The position numbers and the translations under genes are program-made. DNA of 64,000 nucleotides from Ipomoea triloba (taxonomy: Eukaryota; Streptophyta; Magnoliopsida; Solanales; Convolvulaceae), in NCBI RefSeq assembly GCF_003576645.1, contig NC_044916.1, positions 34,091,466 to 34,155,465 on the forward strand, read 5' to 3'. Each line of letters begins with the position of its first letter. Positions within the stretch are counted from its first letter, which is position 1. The notes below the pieces were generated by a model. It was not told the origin of the DNA. It worked only from the letters and a program-made list of their open reading frames with translations, and ran no database searches. Positions 25,190-36,240 of the stretch are shown in pieces.

Positions 25190-25291
25190 GTGATACTTTC
25201 TCAACCTACTGAAGCAAGCAGGGAGCCAACCTATGACCTCTCACTTAGGAGGGTCACAGTTATACTGCTTGACCACAAGGTCGGTCTTTGG
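25190..25291 (-). mobile_element. SINE family A fragment in a terpene synthase intron
   Basis: The minus strand shows GACCTTGTGGTCAAGCAG as the box A part and GCTTCAGTAGGTTGAGAAAG of the family body, inside the last intron (25165-25330) of the terpene synthase remnant. Confidence 0.6.
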
Positions 25292-25670
25292 CTAATATAC
25301 AATAATTTAATTAACGTAATTATATAGTACCGTTGAGGTTCCCAAGTCATCAGTTAGGCGAGAGATGAGGGAGGGAAAATGGATAGGATGGTCGTCTGTG
25401 AGCAGTTGGTGGAGATGTTCCTTGTTGATGGGTTTGGTTATGGAAATGTAAGCTTGCACTAATAGCAGTGGACCAGCAACTGACACCACAGCATTTTCCA
25501 GGAATTCTTTTAGCCTTGGTTTCACTCCCTCATTGAACCATTTTGCTTCCACCAAATATGTTCTACACAGCTCACTCCACTGATATCATAGATCCATTGC
25601 ATGAGTTCAAACATTTTAATTAATTCCCATCCATCAATCAATCAATATATAATACTGATTTAATATCTTC

Positions 25671-25770
25671 ATCTTCATCTTCATCTTCATCTTCATCTTC
25701 ATCTTCCATGCTAAGTCTCTGGCCTTTTCCAAAACATCTTCATCTTCCATGCTAAGGTACGAAGCTTCGT
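25671..25770 (-). repeat. GAAGAT microsatellite and a repeated 22-mer at the terpene synthase breakpoint
   Basis: On the minus strand CTTAGCATGGAAGATGAAG occurs twice about 45 bp apart, and the second copy runs into about seven GAAGAT units. In the first copy it encodes the expected LSMEDED of the enzyme. In the second it encodes a Lys-Met repeat, which is where enzyme homology ends. Confidence 0.8.
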
Positions 25771-26928
25771 ACAAACTTAACACTCCTTTAATATCCCCAC
25801 AAAGCTTCACATCAAAACTTCCTTCCTCACTCATGAAACTGTTGAACATTTCTGCAACGCAACATACAAAATATTCATTTAAAAAAAAAAAATTATATTA
25901 ACTCTTGGTACTATACTATATTTAATTTGTACACTAATATAATCAAATTAAATTACCTTGGGCAATTTGAAAGCCTTCTTGTCTCAACAACCTAAACTGT
26001 AAAGCTGTTTCGTACAAACTATCATTCATTGGCTTATCATTCTTGCTGGTAATCATAACGTGCATGCTTGCCAGTATGTTGTTTATTTCATGAGTAAAAT
26101 GACGGGACAGGCCAAGTCTTTGAAGGGCATCAATAAGCTCCAGCTGCTCCAATGGTTTCGTCACAGTACTTTCCAACATTCCCCTCACACTTTCCTTAAG
26201 CTTTGCTGCTTGCTCCAAGTATTTTTGGTCCTACATATAGGTCCTCGGATATTAATTTGAATTTCAAAAAAGTAATAACTAGCTAATAAACTAAAATTAT
26301 ATTGTATGTCTTACTCACCAGATAGACACTAGTTTGTGATTGAATAAAATCATCGGTCCAAACCTTAGGAACATAGTTCCCTGACCTCCTTTCACTTTCG
26401 ACTATTTGTAGAGACATGTGGAAGGATGGGAAAGTTTGTCAAACACCTGCAGCATACCAATAAACAATTTTAATAACTCCATCTATTATATTTGTTAAAT
26501 GATAGCTGAACACATATCATATCATATAATTATAAGGGTGGTCTTTCTAATAGTTCCCTGACCTCCTTTCACTTGTGTTGAAAAATATGATACTTATCAT
26601 AAAATATTATTTATAAACTATAAAGAAAATACAATACTTTTGAAAAATAATACTTTTTAAATCAAATGTAATATTTAGGAGTTAAATAATTACTTATGAA
26701 AAAATAAATATATAATTGATTGATTATTACTTCTACGAGAAAATATAATATTTATAAGGTAAAGTATGATACTTTTAGATGAAAATAATTATTTTATGTA
26801 TGAAAAAATTTGACCTGACTTTCTCACAAATAAAGATCATGAGATAGTCTCATATATATACCTTTGTGTGAAAAGAAAATGAGGCGTTTCTCTTTCTTGG
26901 TGAGGACTATTGATGCCGGAGCATGGTT

Positions 26929-26936
26929 ATTTATAG
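26929..26936 (-). promoter_or_regulatory. Probable TATA box of the terpene synthase remnant
   Basis: TATAAATA on the minus strand lies about 510 bp before the ATG. A donor-like AAAG|GTATAT near 26870 and an acceptor-like GCTGCAG near 26445 would make a 5' UTR intron. The span between includes a degenerate GTAATACTT-rich MITE-like patch (26530-26870). Confidence 0.35.
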
Positions 26937-28983
26937 ATAGGAAAATTTCTCCTTGACCCTTGTAGTTTCTCTAAATAACACTTGGGTCCCTCACTATTTC
27001 ATAAATTACGCCTAAACCTACTTTGTGGAATTTTAGATATGTTGCAATGCCGTGGCCCGTTTGTATAAATGCCCAGGGTCGTAATTATATTGAAGTGTGT
27101 ATTATTTCTACCAAATATATTTTGTAAAGATACATATATTGATCGAGCTCAATTTTTTGAATATATGATATATATTCATTCAAAATTTTATTTGGCATTG
27201 CATTGTTTAATTTTTCCACCCTCACTCTAACTTCTTAATGTGGTAAGTAATAATTAGGATAAGTGTTTATCATTACACCAAAAGTTATAGCTTATAGCGA
27301 ATATATAATTTTATTTTGTTATACCGTCACATTTTTTAGAGACAGAGTGCTAGACTTGACTGTTCAGACATTTGTCCAAGAATCCTCCTAGTTATCTGGT
27401 GCTTAACTTGGCCCTTCACCCGGCCTCCCCCAATAATAAGGCAACAACAATGATAATTGTTTGGATCATGTGATTCCCAAAAAAAAAAAAAAAAAGTTCT
27501 ACCAGACGAAGATAACAATTTTAGATTACAATGAAAATACACAACCACTACACGAGGGTGTGTACCATCAAAGAATCAAACTTGAAACCTTATAATTACT
27601 AAATCATTAGTACGACCAACTTGGTTAGTTGAAGTTACCCAGAGAAAGATTATTATTAAATTAATATCTCAAGTTACATGATTATGGGATAAAAGCTCGA
27701 TGTATTGATCTAAATGCATTTAATCTCAAATATATTTGATATTACCCAAAAATTTGTGTGAGATACATAATATATTTTTTTAATACAAATATGATACTTT
27801 TCAATGAGATCCTAAAAACGTATTACACTATATCTCACTTAATTAATTAAGACAACGGTCTCAAAATACTATACTATACAAACAATTTTTTCCTAAACAA
27901 TATGGAGTAATTTCATACTAAAATTAAAATAGGTCAAATTAATTAGGACTCCACATCCTATATAAAAATAAATAAAAATAAAAATAAAAATTATACTCTG
28001 TAGATACTTAGGAGTCGTATGATATTTCTCTACAAGACATTTCATTTTAGGGTCAATCCTATGCAAATTGCTTGAATAGTTTGTTTCGTAATCACAAATT
28101 AAGATTTTAAATTAATTCTCTGTGTTAGCTGTTTATTGGTCTTGGTTTGAGTAAATCGACTATAGACAATTTAGATTGATGTACTTCAATTGTGATTTTT
28201 TTTATTATTATTAAAACCACAAGACGAGCTTCACTCAAAATACACCTTCAAATAATATGGACAAGTTTTCACGTAAATCAAATAGCATTTCATTTTCAAA
28301 CTCTTGCCGCCATCTTTGCAAGTTGGTAATGCAGAAAAGTCTGGCCTCAAAATACTCTGAATCATGATCAGACATGCGAAATAATGTTATTGAATTGATT
28401 TTTCAAACTTTTGAAAGAAGAGCGAAATAACGTTAATGGCATATTTAAATTTGTTTTGATACCTACATAAAAATTTTAGAAAAAAAAATTACGTAGATAT
28501 TTTGTGATACAAATATTAATGGTTCATTTTTTATTTTGGTCGAATTAAAGTGGATCAAGTCCTCTTACCTGAGATGAAAAAATTGATATATTATATGCTT
28601 AAAACAGATAATTATTGAATTGAAAATTTGATTCTCAAAATATACTCATTTTTTATTTAAAAATGAAGATAAGAAGGCTTGATATAAACCTTTATGCCAC
28701 ATTGAGAAAATGAAAGTGAATATTCACTAGTATAAATACAACTCTCTTAAAACATATTTGATTCATATATGGAATAGGTTATTAATAAAATTACTTTCAT
28801 GAGAATAGACCTATTACATTGTTTGTTTTGGCCATTTTTTTCTTGAGAATAGTATTCCTAGGAATGAGCTATTCCATTTGTAAGGGAAATAGCCATTCTT
28901 AGGGGGCCTTGATATTAGTTATTCCCATGATTTTGGGAATAGCTTTTGTATTACAATACTAAAAATACATTTACATACATGCT
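26937..28983. other. Intergenic, no gene recognised
   Basis: AT-rich. There is a decayed SINE-like segment near 27560-27650 and MITE-end motifs (GTGTGAGAT near 27757, GGTCTCAAAA near 27859). An A16 homopolymer lies at 27480-27495. No coding sequence is supported. Confidence 0.45.
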
Positions 28984-28996
28984 TATATATATATAT

Positions 28997-29514
28997 GGAA
29001 GGATTCAGGTGCGGGTATAGCTTCCCGTGCGGTTGTGTGGTTAACTAAAAAATATGCACCTTAAGCATCAAAATAGCGTACCTTAAGTACACAAATCATG
29101 GACCTTAAGCATACAAACGAAACACCTTAAAACACAAACCATGCACCTAAAGTTTTTAAATGGTGCACCTTAAGTATACAAATCACGCACCTTAAACACA
29201 CAAATCACGCACCTAAAGGTTTAAATTGGCGCACCTTAAGTACACAAACCACTAACATTAAGCATTCAAATCGCGCACCTTAAGAAGGAAATCCACACAC
29301 CTTAAGTGTCAACAACTGACTCATATTAAGCATAAAAATCACACACCTTAAAAAGAAAATTCATGCACCTTAAATTTGACCTAAATGCAAAAAGACCAAA
29401 TTGCCACCGTGCGTTTTTTAATCATTGATAATCCTGAAAGTTGATTTAGGCAAGATCAATGGCTGAATTTTAACCGCACAACCGCACCTGAGACCATCAA
29501 CTGCACGGGAACCC
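28997..29514. mobile_element. Micron-like element inside a TA microsatellite, with GCACCTTAAG repeats
   Basis: The element is bordered by (TA)n on both sides. It has inverted GC-rich ends: CCCGTGCGGTTGTGTGGTTAA on the left corresponds to the complement of TTAACCGCACAACCGCACC on the right. Inside, CACCTTAAG recurs about fourteen times at roughly 25-35 bp spacing between 29055 and 29375. Rice Micron elements are known to sit within (TA)n microsatellites; the comparison here is structural only. Confidence 0.55.
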
Positions 29515-29516
29515 AT

Positions 29517-29612
<96 letters not shown>

Positions 29613-30479
29613 TAATCATTATTATTATTATTATATATTTTTATTTTATATAAGGGTATTTTTTTTGTCTTTTAAATATCTATTATATTTCTATTACTTT
29701 AACCCACCAAACACTAGAATACAATTAAAATCTATTCTTTCATAAATCAAACAATATAATACAATTCATGTTTTATTCATTAATTATTTCATACACTATG
29801 AAATAATACAACCCGATGGTTTAATAGTCAAATTTAAAATAATTAATTATTACTGATAATAAAAATCAAAATATTTATTATAAAAATTTAATATCAATTG
29901 ACAATTTGAAATAAATAATTTATTTACTTATAATAGACTATAATAGGGTAAAATGATTGTTACTAATGATAAATATTGTAATACTTATGATTAAAATTGT
30001 GATACTTACAAAGTGTAACTCTAATATAAATATTGTAATACTTATGCGTGAAATGTTATTTATGAAAAAAATTATAATACTTATTGTAGAAAAGTTAATA
30101 CTAATCTGAATTAAAAATAAATTGTTACTTATAAGTTATGATTGATATTGTAATGCTTTATATGTGAAATTGTGATACTATTTAATGTAGAATTGATTGT
30201 TACTACTTACTAATGAAGTAATGACAAATATTATAATACTTATAACTGAAATTGTGATACTTACACATTCAATTGTCTACAACCTGGCCCGTCTCACGCG
30301 CGTACAAAGATATGTGATACGATCTCACACAAGTTTTTACCTCAAATCAATTCAAATTCTCTATTACTTTCATATCTATCTTTCATTATAAAATATTTAT
30401 TATATTATTTTATTCTACTTAAAATAAGACTTATTATATCGTCTCAATTATAGTCATGTATATAGATTTCAGGATCATA
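29515..30479. other. AT microsatellite and MITE-like debris
   Basis: An (AT)n of about 80 bp (29531-29610) is followed by TAT repeats. At 29940-30350 a GTAATACTTAT-rich block ends in GATCTCACACAAGTTTTTACC, the terminal motif of the family at 58017. No gene is seen. Confidence 0.5.
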
Positions 30480-31287
30480 TGAGAACACTTTTTTAAGTGA
30501 TACCGTTAACAAGCATGAGTGCAAACAATCTACTCCAAGTCATACTTGGATGACGGTGCAGACCCTGAAATAAAGGGGTCGTTTAGTAACTTGAAAAAAT
30601 GAAGGATTTTCCAAAAAATTGGAGAAATGAAGAGGTGGAAAAAGAAAAATTGGAGAAGTTGTTTACTAAATTCATTTTTCTAAAAGCATTCTCCACTCCA
30701 TTCTTTCAAATCTTATACAAAATTGGAGAGATGAAAACTTGATCTGTCCAAATGGAAGAATGGATTGAAGCGGGTGAACAGTGTATTTCCATCCGTGAGG
30801 TCTGAGTTTCGAATCTGGGTGAGCTCAGCTTTATATTTTGTTCTTTCCCCTTCCCGTTTTCTTGGGTGAACAGTGTACTCCCCCTTTTCCAAATCTTATT
30901 ATTATTACTTTAATTGCTATTATTACTTATTATTATTATTATTATTACTTTTTTACTTTAATTATTATTATTACTTATTATTATATTAATTTTTATTATT
31001 ATGTACTAAAATGATTGAAATAGTTGTAATTTATTATTAAAATTATGTACTAAATTAAATTATTATTATGTACTCAAATTATGTACTAAATTAAATTTGT
31101 AAAATGATATTATTATTATTATTATTATTATTATTACTTGTGTTAGGTATTATGAAATTTGTAAATGAAATCAAAAAATTTGAGAAATGGAAAACTGAAA
31201 ATGGAAAAACAGAGAAATGAAGTAAACGACCCCAAATTGTTTGCACTCATTCTTGTTTACATGTTCTCACATAAAGAAGTGTTCTCA
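30480..31287. mobile_element. Nested MITEs: outer GAGAACACTT element holding an inner GGGGTCGTTTA element
   Basis: Outer inverted ends are GAGAACACTTTTTTAAGTGA (from 30480) and the complement of AAGAAGTGTTCTC (to 31287); both continue into AATGAGTGCAAACAAT-type arms. Inside, 30575-31233 has ends GGGGTCGTTTAGTAA and GTAAACGACCCC with a possible AAA target duplication, as in PIF/Harbinger-type MITEs. The interior is largely TTA/ATT repeat. Confidence 0.6.
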
Positions 31288-32848
31288 TTCAAACACAAGC
31301 CCATTCATATATTCTTTATTTTATATACATACAATTTGATTATGATGGTCATTTTTATAATATAGATTTCGTTTAATTAGTGCCCGGATTATTTGGTGCA
31401 TTAAAACGCATGCATATCTTTCTTTAATTTCATATATTACAAGTGTTATCATTACATTTGTAGTGATGGATTATTATATTATACACCAAGATTTACAATT
31501 TTTACATTACACGGTGAACTAAATTAATGCGTCTCCAATTGTACAATATATGGACAAGGTTGGAATTTAACTTTAAATTCTCTCCTTTGAAATTTGGAGC
31601 TCATTTCCCAGCATCTTTTTATGTATTCTTCAAGAAATTACTACTCAAAATTTAATTATTTTTTTTTTAAAATCTTTTATATCTCCAACAAAATAATTAC
31701 TTTTCTCAACCTTTATCCAATAAATTTTTTTTTTCTTTGGTGTGAGTTCTCCATATCCTTGCAGAGTTGAACACTTAATTGTAGAATTGAAAACTCTAAA
31801 CTACAAATTTAACCTCAATTTAACAAAAGTGATCGTTTATTGTTTTTGGAGTGATCATTGTAGCTGGTTGTCATTATGGGTGTCATTTAAAAAAATCTCA
31901 TGATATATTTCTTATATATTAATTTTATTTGTACATAAAGCAAATGAGAGTAAACTACTATGTATGTAGTATGATGACACCTCTATTATCATTCCAAATG
32001 ATATATTTCATATATGTTAATTTATTGAATTTTAATTTGTTTTTCATTTGTATCTTTTTTTTTAAATTCTCATAATTTTTTATAAGGTAGTATCTATTGT
32101 ATATTTTCTCAAACATTTTTAGCTCAAAGAATCTAAGCTCCCACATCGGGGTTCAAATCTATAAGTCTATGGTCACCATTTGGAATGATAACCGAGATTC
32201 GATCATATTACATGGTAGTTGGCATTCATTTGTGTCTTATTTGATGGGGAATATATGTATAATTGACTTATTGTCAACAAAATATTTCTATTCCATTTAT
32301 CATATATGTTATCAATATTAAAATCTAATTATAATATAATAAATTATAAGAAATATTACATATGTGAAAAGTTTAAAAAAAAAAAAAAAACTCAATACCT
32401 ACTTTGTTAAGTGCATTTTTAAAAATATGTATGCTAGATAATAATATTTCTTATCATCAAAAATTAAAATTATATCTTATAATATCAATAAAATTTATGC
32501 ATTTCTTTATTTATTTCAATCATTTAATTTTATTAACTTTTTATCACACATGAAACATTATTCAATCGCACACATAATACGTATTTAAAACTCATTGAAA
32601 GAAATAAAAATAATTTTTTCAAAAAAAAATAAAATAACGTTAATGACACGGACTTACTAAATAAGGAAATAAAGAGTCAACATCCATCAAGCAGCCTTAA
32701 ACGACCACATACATACTGTACAACACACAACAGTCAACAATCTTACTTCCATTAGAAATATATTTATTATTTTATTCTACTTAAAGGATACAAGGTATTC
32801 CTAATATAATCCTAGTATGACATTCATATTTTTAAGGTGACAATTTGA
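31288..32848. other. Intergenic, no gene recognised
   Basis: AT-rich spacer. ATTTGGAATGATA occurs inverted at about 31991-32003 and 32178-32190, a possible small foldback. No gene is supported. Confidence 0.45.
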
Positions 32849-32857
32849 AAAATAATA

Positions 32858-33727
32858 GGGAAAATTGCATCTTTGGTCCCTGAGTTTTAAGCAAGTTCCG
32901 ACTCAGTTCCTGAGTTATAGCCGTATCCGAGTTTAGTCCCTCAGTTATGAACGAAGTGGCGCATTTGGTCCCTGGCCGTTAAAACTAACGGAAAAATTAA
33001 AAAATAGTTAAAATTTGAGGGTAAAATAGGAAATTCACATTTTATTATCCTTCTTATATCAAAATCACTTTTATAACATCATTTTTCACTTCTTAGCCTC
33101 TTATGAGAATTTCACCAAAAAGAATAACTTGAGATTTTTAGTATGTAAAAAATATTTTGTATGCAATAGTTTAGTCAATTGTCGTCTTTTGAAGTTACAA
33201 AAGTTTTTAAAATTTTCATAACTGATTCTTAGGTTCCTCTTTCATTACTCTGGTTTTAAGAAAACAGAGTTTTGTATCTCAAAAGTTCTAGTTTGATTAC
33301 CTTTGTTGCTTAGTAAAGAAAATAAAAAATCATTAGGATAGTGTTTTCATATGCCTAAACACAATGATCAAGTGTTTCTTTGTTTGTACTAGGTCTTAAG
33401 TTTGTTATACGAGAGTCAGGCTCCTAACAAGTCATACTAAAGTTATTGAAATGCTTTTAGAATTGAAAAATATTGAAAATAAGAGGCTAAGAAGTGAAAA
33501 AATAATGTTATAAAAGTGATTTTGATATAAGAAGAAGAATAAAATGTGAATTTCCTATTTTACCCCTCAAATTTTAACTATTTTTTAATTTTTCCGTTAG
33601 TTTTAACGGCCAAGGACCAAATGCGCCACTTCGTTCATAACTGAGGGACTAAACTTGGATACGCCCATAACTCAGGGACTGAGTCGGAACTTAGTTAAAG
33701 CTCAGGGACCAAAGATGCAATTTTCCC
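32858..33727. mobile_element. Mutator-type MITE with about 250-bp terminal inverted repeats and 9-bp TSD
   Basis: Starts GGGAAAATTGCATCTTTGGT and ends with the inverted match ACCAAAGATGCAATTTTCCC. Inverted similarity continues for about 250 bp on each side (to about 33104 and from about 33478), leaving a loop of about 370 bp. Perfect 9-bp duplications AAAATAATA flank it (32849-32857, 33728-33736), the hallmark of Mutator-like insertion. No transposase is encoded. Confidence 0.88.
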
Positions 33728-33999
33728 AAAATAATATCTTTCTTATTTTTAATGATTGAAAGAAATTAAACAAATCAAATTAATTAAATATTATTATATT
33801 TTAGTTCTTACCACAAAAGAGAAATGAGTTGCAAAGAGAATAGCCAGAAAAAATGAGTAAAAAATACAAATTGTTAGGAGTCTTTTTGTATACTAATATA
33901 ATTGTTATAATAGAAATATTAAAAAAAAATAAAATATAAAAAAAAAACTACACATCATCATTGTTATTATTATTATCGCTTAAATTGGACTTTTCTACC

Positions 34000-34539
34000 T
34001 AGAGCTGTCGAAACGGGCCGGCGGGCCCCGCCCCGCCAAAACCCGCTAAAGCCCGCCATATGACGGGGGAATACGGGCCTAAGGATGGTTGGCCTGCCCC
34101 GCCCCGCCTTAAGCCCGCGGGCCTTGGCGGGGGCCCGCCAAATTTTAAAAATTATAAATTTAAATAAAAATTAATATAAAAAAGGTAATAAGTATATACT
34201 AAAATAATTTGGATACTGTAAAGATATATTAATACATTTGTAATTTTTTAAACACAATAATAACTACTGTAATAAATAATCAAATAAAGAATGTATTAAT
34301 CCATAAGCCAATAAAAAATCATTTATACAATATATTATTTTTTTAAACTTAATTATATATATTAAATTTTATTTACGGTTAACCGTAAACCAAAATTCAA
34401 TTACAATAGAATATTTGTTTACAGTTTACACATAAACTGTAAACCAAAATTCAATTTCGCAATTGAATTTTGGTTTACTGTTTACATAAACTGTAAACTA
34501 AAATTCAATTGTAATTGAATTTTGGTTTACTGTAAACTC

Positions 34540-34577
<38 letters not shown>

Positions 34578-34847
34578 GTTAGTAATAGAATTATTAATTA
34601 AGTTGACAAGACATATTTAATGTTGTAAATTTATTATTGTAACATTGATTTATTTTAATAATTTTTTTTATTTATTTGGCGGGCCCCCCGCCGGCCCGCT
34701 AAGCCCGCCCCGCCAAGCCTGCGGGTTAAGCGGGGGCAGGCTAAAAAGCCCGCCAAAATACGGGTCCAAAATATCATAGCCCGTCCCGCCCTTTCCGCGG
34801 GGCGGGACGGGCTTACCCGGCAGGCTAAGCCCGTTTTGACGGCTCTA
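34000..34847. mobile_element. hAT-type MITE, GC-rich ends, 8-bp TSD
   Basis: Ends are TAGAGCTGTCGAAACGGGC and the inverted GCCCGTTTTGACGGCTCTA. Perfect 8-bp duplications TTTCTACC flank it (33992-33999, 34848-34855), as for hAT transposition. Subterminal regions are packed with GCCCGCC/GGCGGG repeats while the middle is AT-rich. The middle also holds inverted AATTGAATTTTGGTTTAC repeats (34373-34537). No transposase is encoded. Confidence 0.9.
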
Positions 34848-35130
34848 TTTCTACCTCAAATTATGATTAGAATACCGAGCAAACATCAATTCAAACTTTT
34901 CTACATCAAATTATGATCAAAATATCAAACAAACATCAATTCAAGTGAGAAAGCGAGAAATGCACCCTTGCTTTCTTTTTCATTGAATTGTGATCTCTGA
35001 ATAATATTTTTAAGATGTTTACATGATTTTTCCAGAATGTTTAAATAGAAATAAGAGCTCCTATTTATAGTTCTGGGATAAAAGAGTTTGGATATGCTCA
35101 AAACTCCTTTCATATTATCTAATAAAACAA

Positions 35131-35875
35131 GGGAAAATGTCACTTTTTCCCCCTATGTTATATGCGTATAGCACTTTTTCCCCCTATGTTATTAAAGTGG
35201 CAGTTTTCCCCCCTCAGTTATTTTAAAAGTGGTAGTTTTCTCCCTTGTAATGTTAAATTGACATTTTTGCCCTCTCCAATCAATTGGTACTAATATGTAT
35301 GGAAGATCACGGTTCGATACGAACCTAATCGAACACTGCAGCAATTGAACTTAAATAGTATAGACGGTTACGGTTATGATTCAGAACCGAAAAAATAAAA
35401 TAAAATAATTGTTAAATTTAGATTATTTTTAAATAAGAAATAAAATTATAAAAATAAATGCGTAGTAAATAAATACATAAGCTTTGATTGGCGGTTTGAA
35501 ATCGAAATTGGAACCGAACCGTACCGATTTATCAAAATAAGTGTTTGATTATTTTCACTATATATAACTGTGGTTAAGTTCCGGTTCATGGTTCAACAAT
35601 TATTTAATTTTAAATTTTTCGGTTTTGAATCGTAACCAGAACTGTCCATACTATTTCGATATGATTGTTACAGTGTTTGGTTATGTTCGAACCGAATCAT
35701 GATCATCCATACATATAAATAATAATTTGTTGCAGAAGAAAAATAAATGATATAATTATTGTTAAGGGTAACAATGTCAATTTAACATTTCAGGGGGGGA
35801 AACTGCCACTTTAATAACACAGGGAGAAAAAGTGCTATATGCACGTAACATAGGGGGAAAAAGTGTCATTTTCCC
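35131..35875. mobile_element. Mutator-like MITE with a nested smaller element
   Basis: Ends GGGAAAATGTCACTTTTTCC and the inverted GGAAAAAGTGTCATTTTCCC begin arms of about 150 bp. Flanking 9-mers ATAAAACAA (35122-35130) and ATAAAATAA (35876-35884) match at 8 of 9. Inside, 35294-35717 has its own inverted ends (ATGTATGGAAGATCACGGTT and the complement of GATCATCCATACAT), a nested hAT-like insertion. Confidence 0.75.
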
Positions 35876-35982
35876 ATAAAATAATTATCCAAAATATATT
35901 CAATTATGCTAATATTAAAAAATAACCATATTCATCTATCAAATTTTCTTTCTCAACACCACCCATGTAACGTACTTGGGAA

Positions 35983-36233
35983 TCATGCCAAAATTATTGC
36001 TGTCATTTTATTATTTAATTTTACGGACAACACCATGGGGTGATGCGGCGTACTTAAGAAATCATGCAAAATTATTGCCGTCATTTTATTATTTAATTTA
36101 ATTTTACGAACAACATTATTTTTTTTTTCATTTTCAACACCAAAAGTCATTTTATTGTTTAATTTTGCGGACAAAGTTTTTTTCATTTTCAACGCAAAAA
36201 GAAGTCATTTTATTGTTTAATTTTATGGACAAC
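35983..36233. repeat. Four-copy degenerate tandem repeat (GTCATTTTATTATTTAATTTTACGGACAA type)
   Basis: The motif GTCATTTTATT(A/G)TTTAATTTT(A/G)CGGACAA recurs at about 36001, 36078, 36146 and 36203 with decreasing spacing. It is noncoding, although one frame stays open across it on the minus strand. Confidence 0.75.
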
Positions 36234-36240
36234 ATCAAAT

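Larger units (their letters stand above)
24847..26417 (-). pseudogene. Terpene synthase pseudogene, TPS-a-like, internal deletion of the catalytic core
   Basis: Minus-strand exons read 26417-26319 (MSLQIVESERRSGNYVPKVW, an RR-x8-W type motif), 26230-25957 (AAKLKESVRGML, LIDALQRLGLSRHF), the start of exon 3 from 25851 (MFNSFMSEEGSF, LSLYEASYLSMEDED), then 25579-25331 (249 nt, WSELCRTYLVEAKW) and 25164-24847 (DELERGDIPKSIQCYM, ETWKKMNK). DDLGTSTDE across the last junction is the NSE/DTE metal motif. The rest of exon 3 and the two exons that normally carry DDxxD are absent; the frame instead enters a GAAGAT repeat and stops at 25634. An intact enzyme is about 550 residues; about 200 are missing. 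No plastid transit peptide, so the ancestor was probably a cytosolic sesquiterpene synthase. A local misassembly could mimic the deletion. Confidence 0.88.

Noticed and set aside
29050..29375. Regular CACCTTAAG spacing considered as a CRISPR-like array
   Set aside because: This is plant nuclear DNA; the repeats are short and imperfect, spacers are not unique-length, and the array lies inside a transposon-like element.
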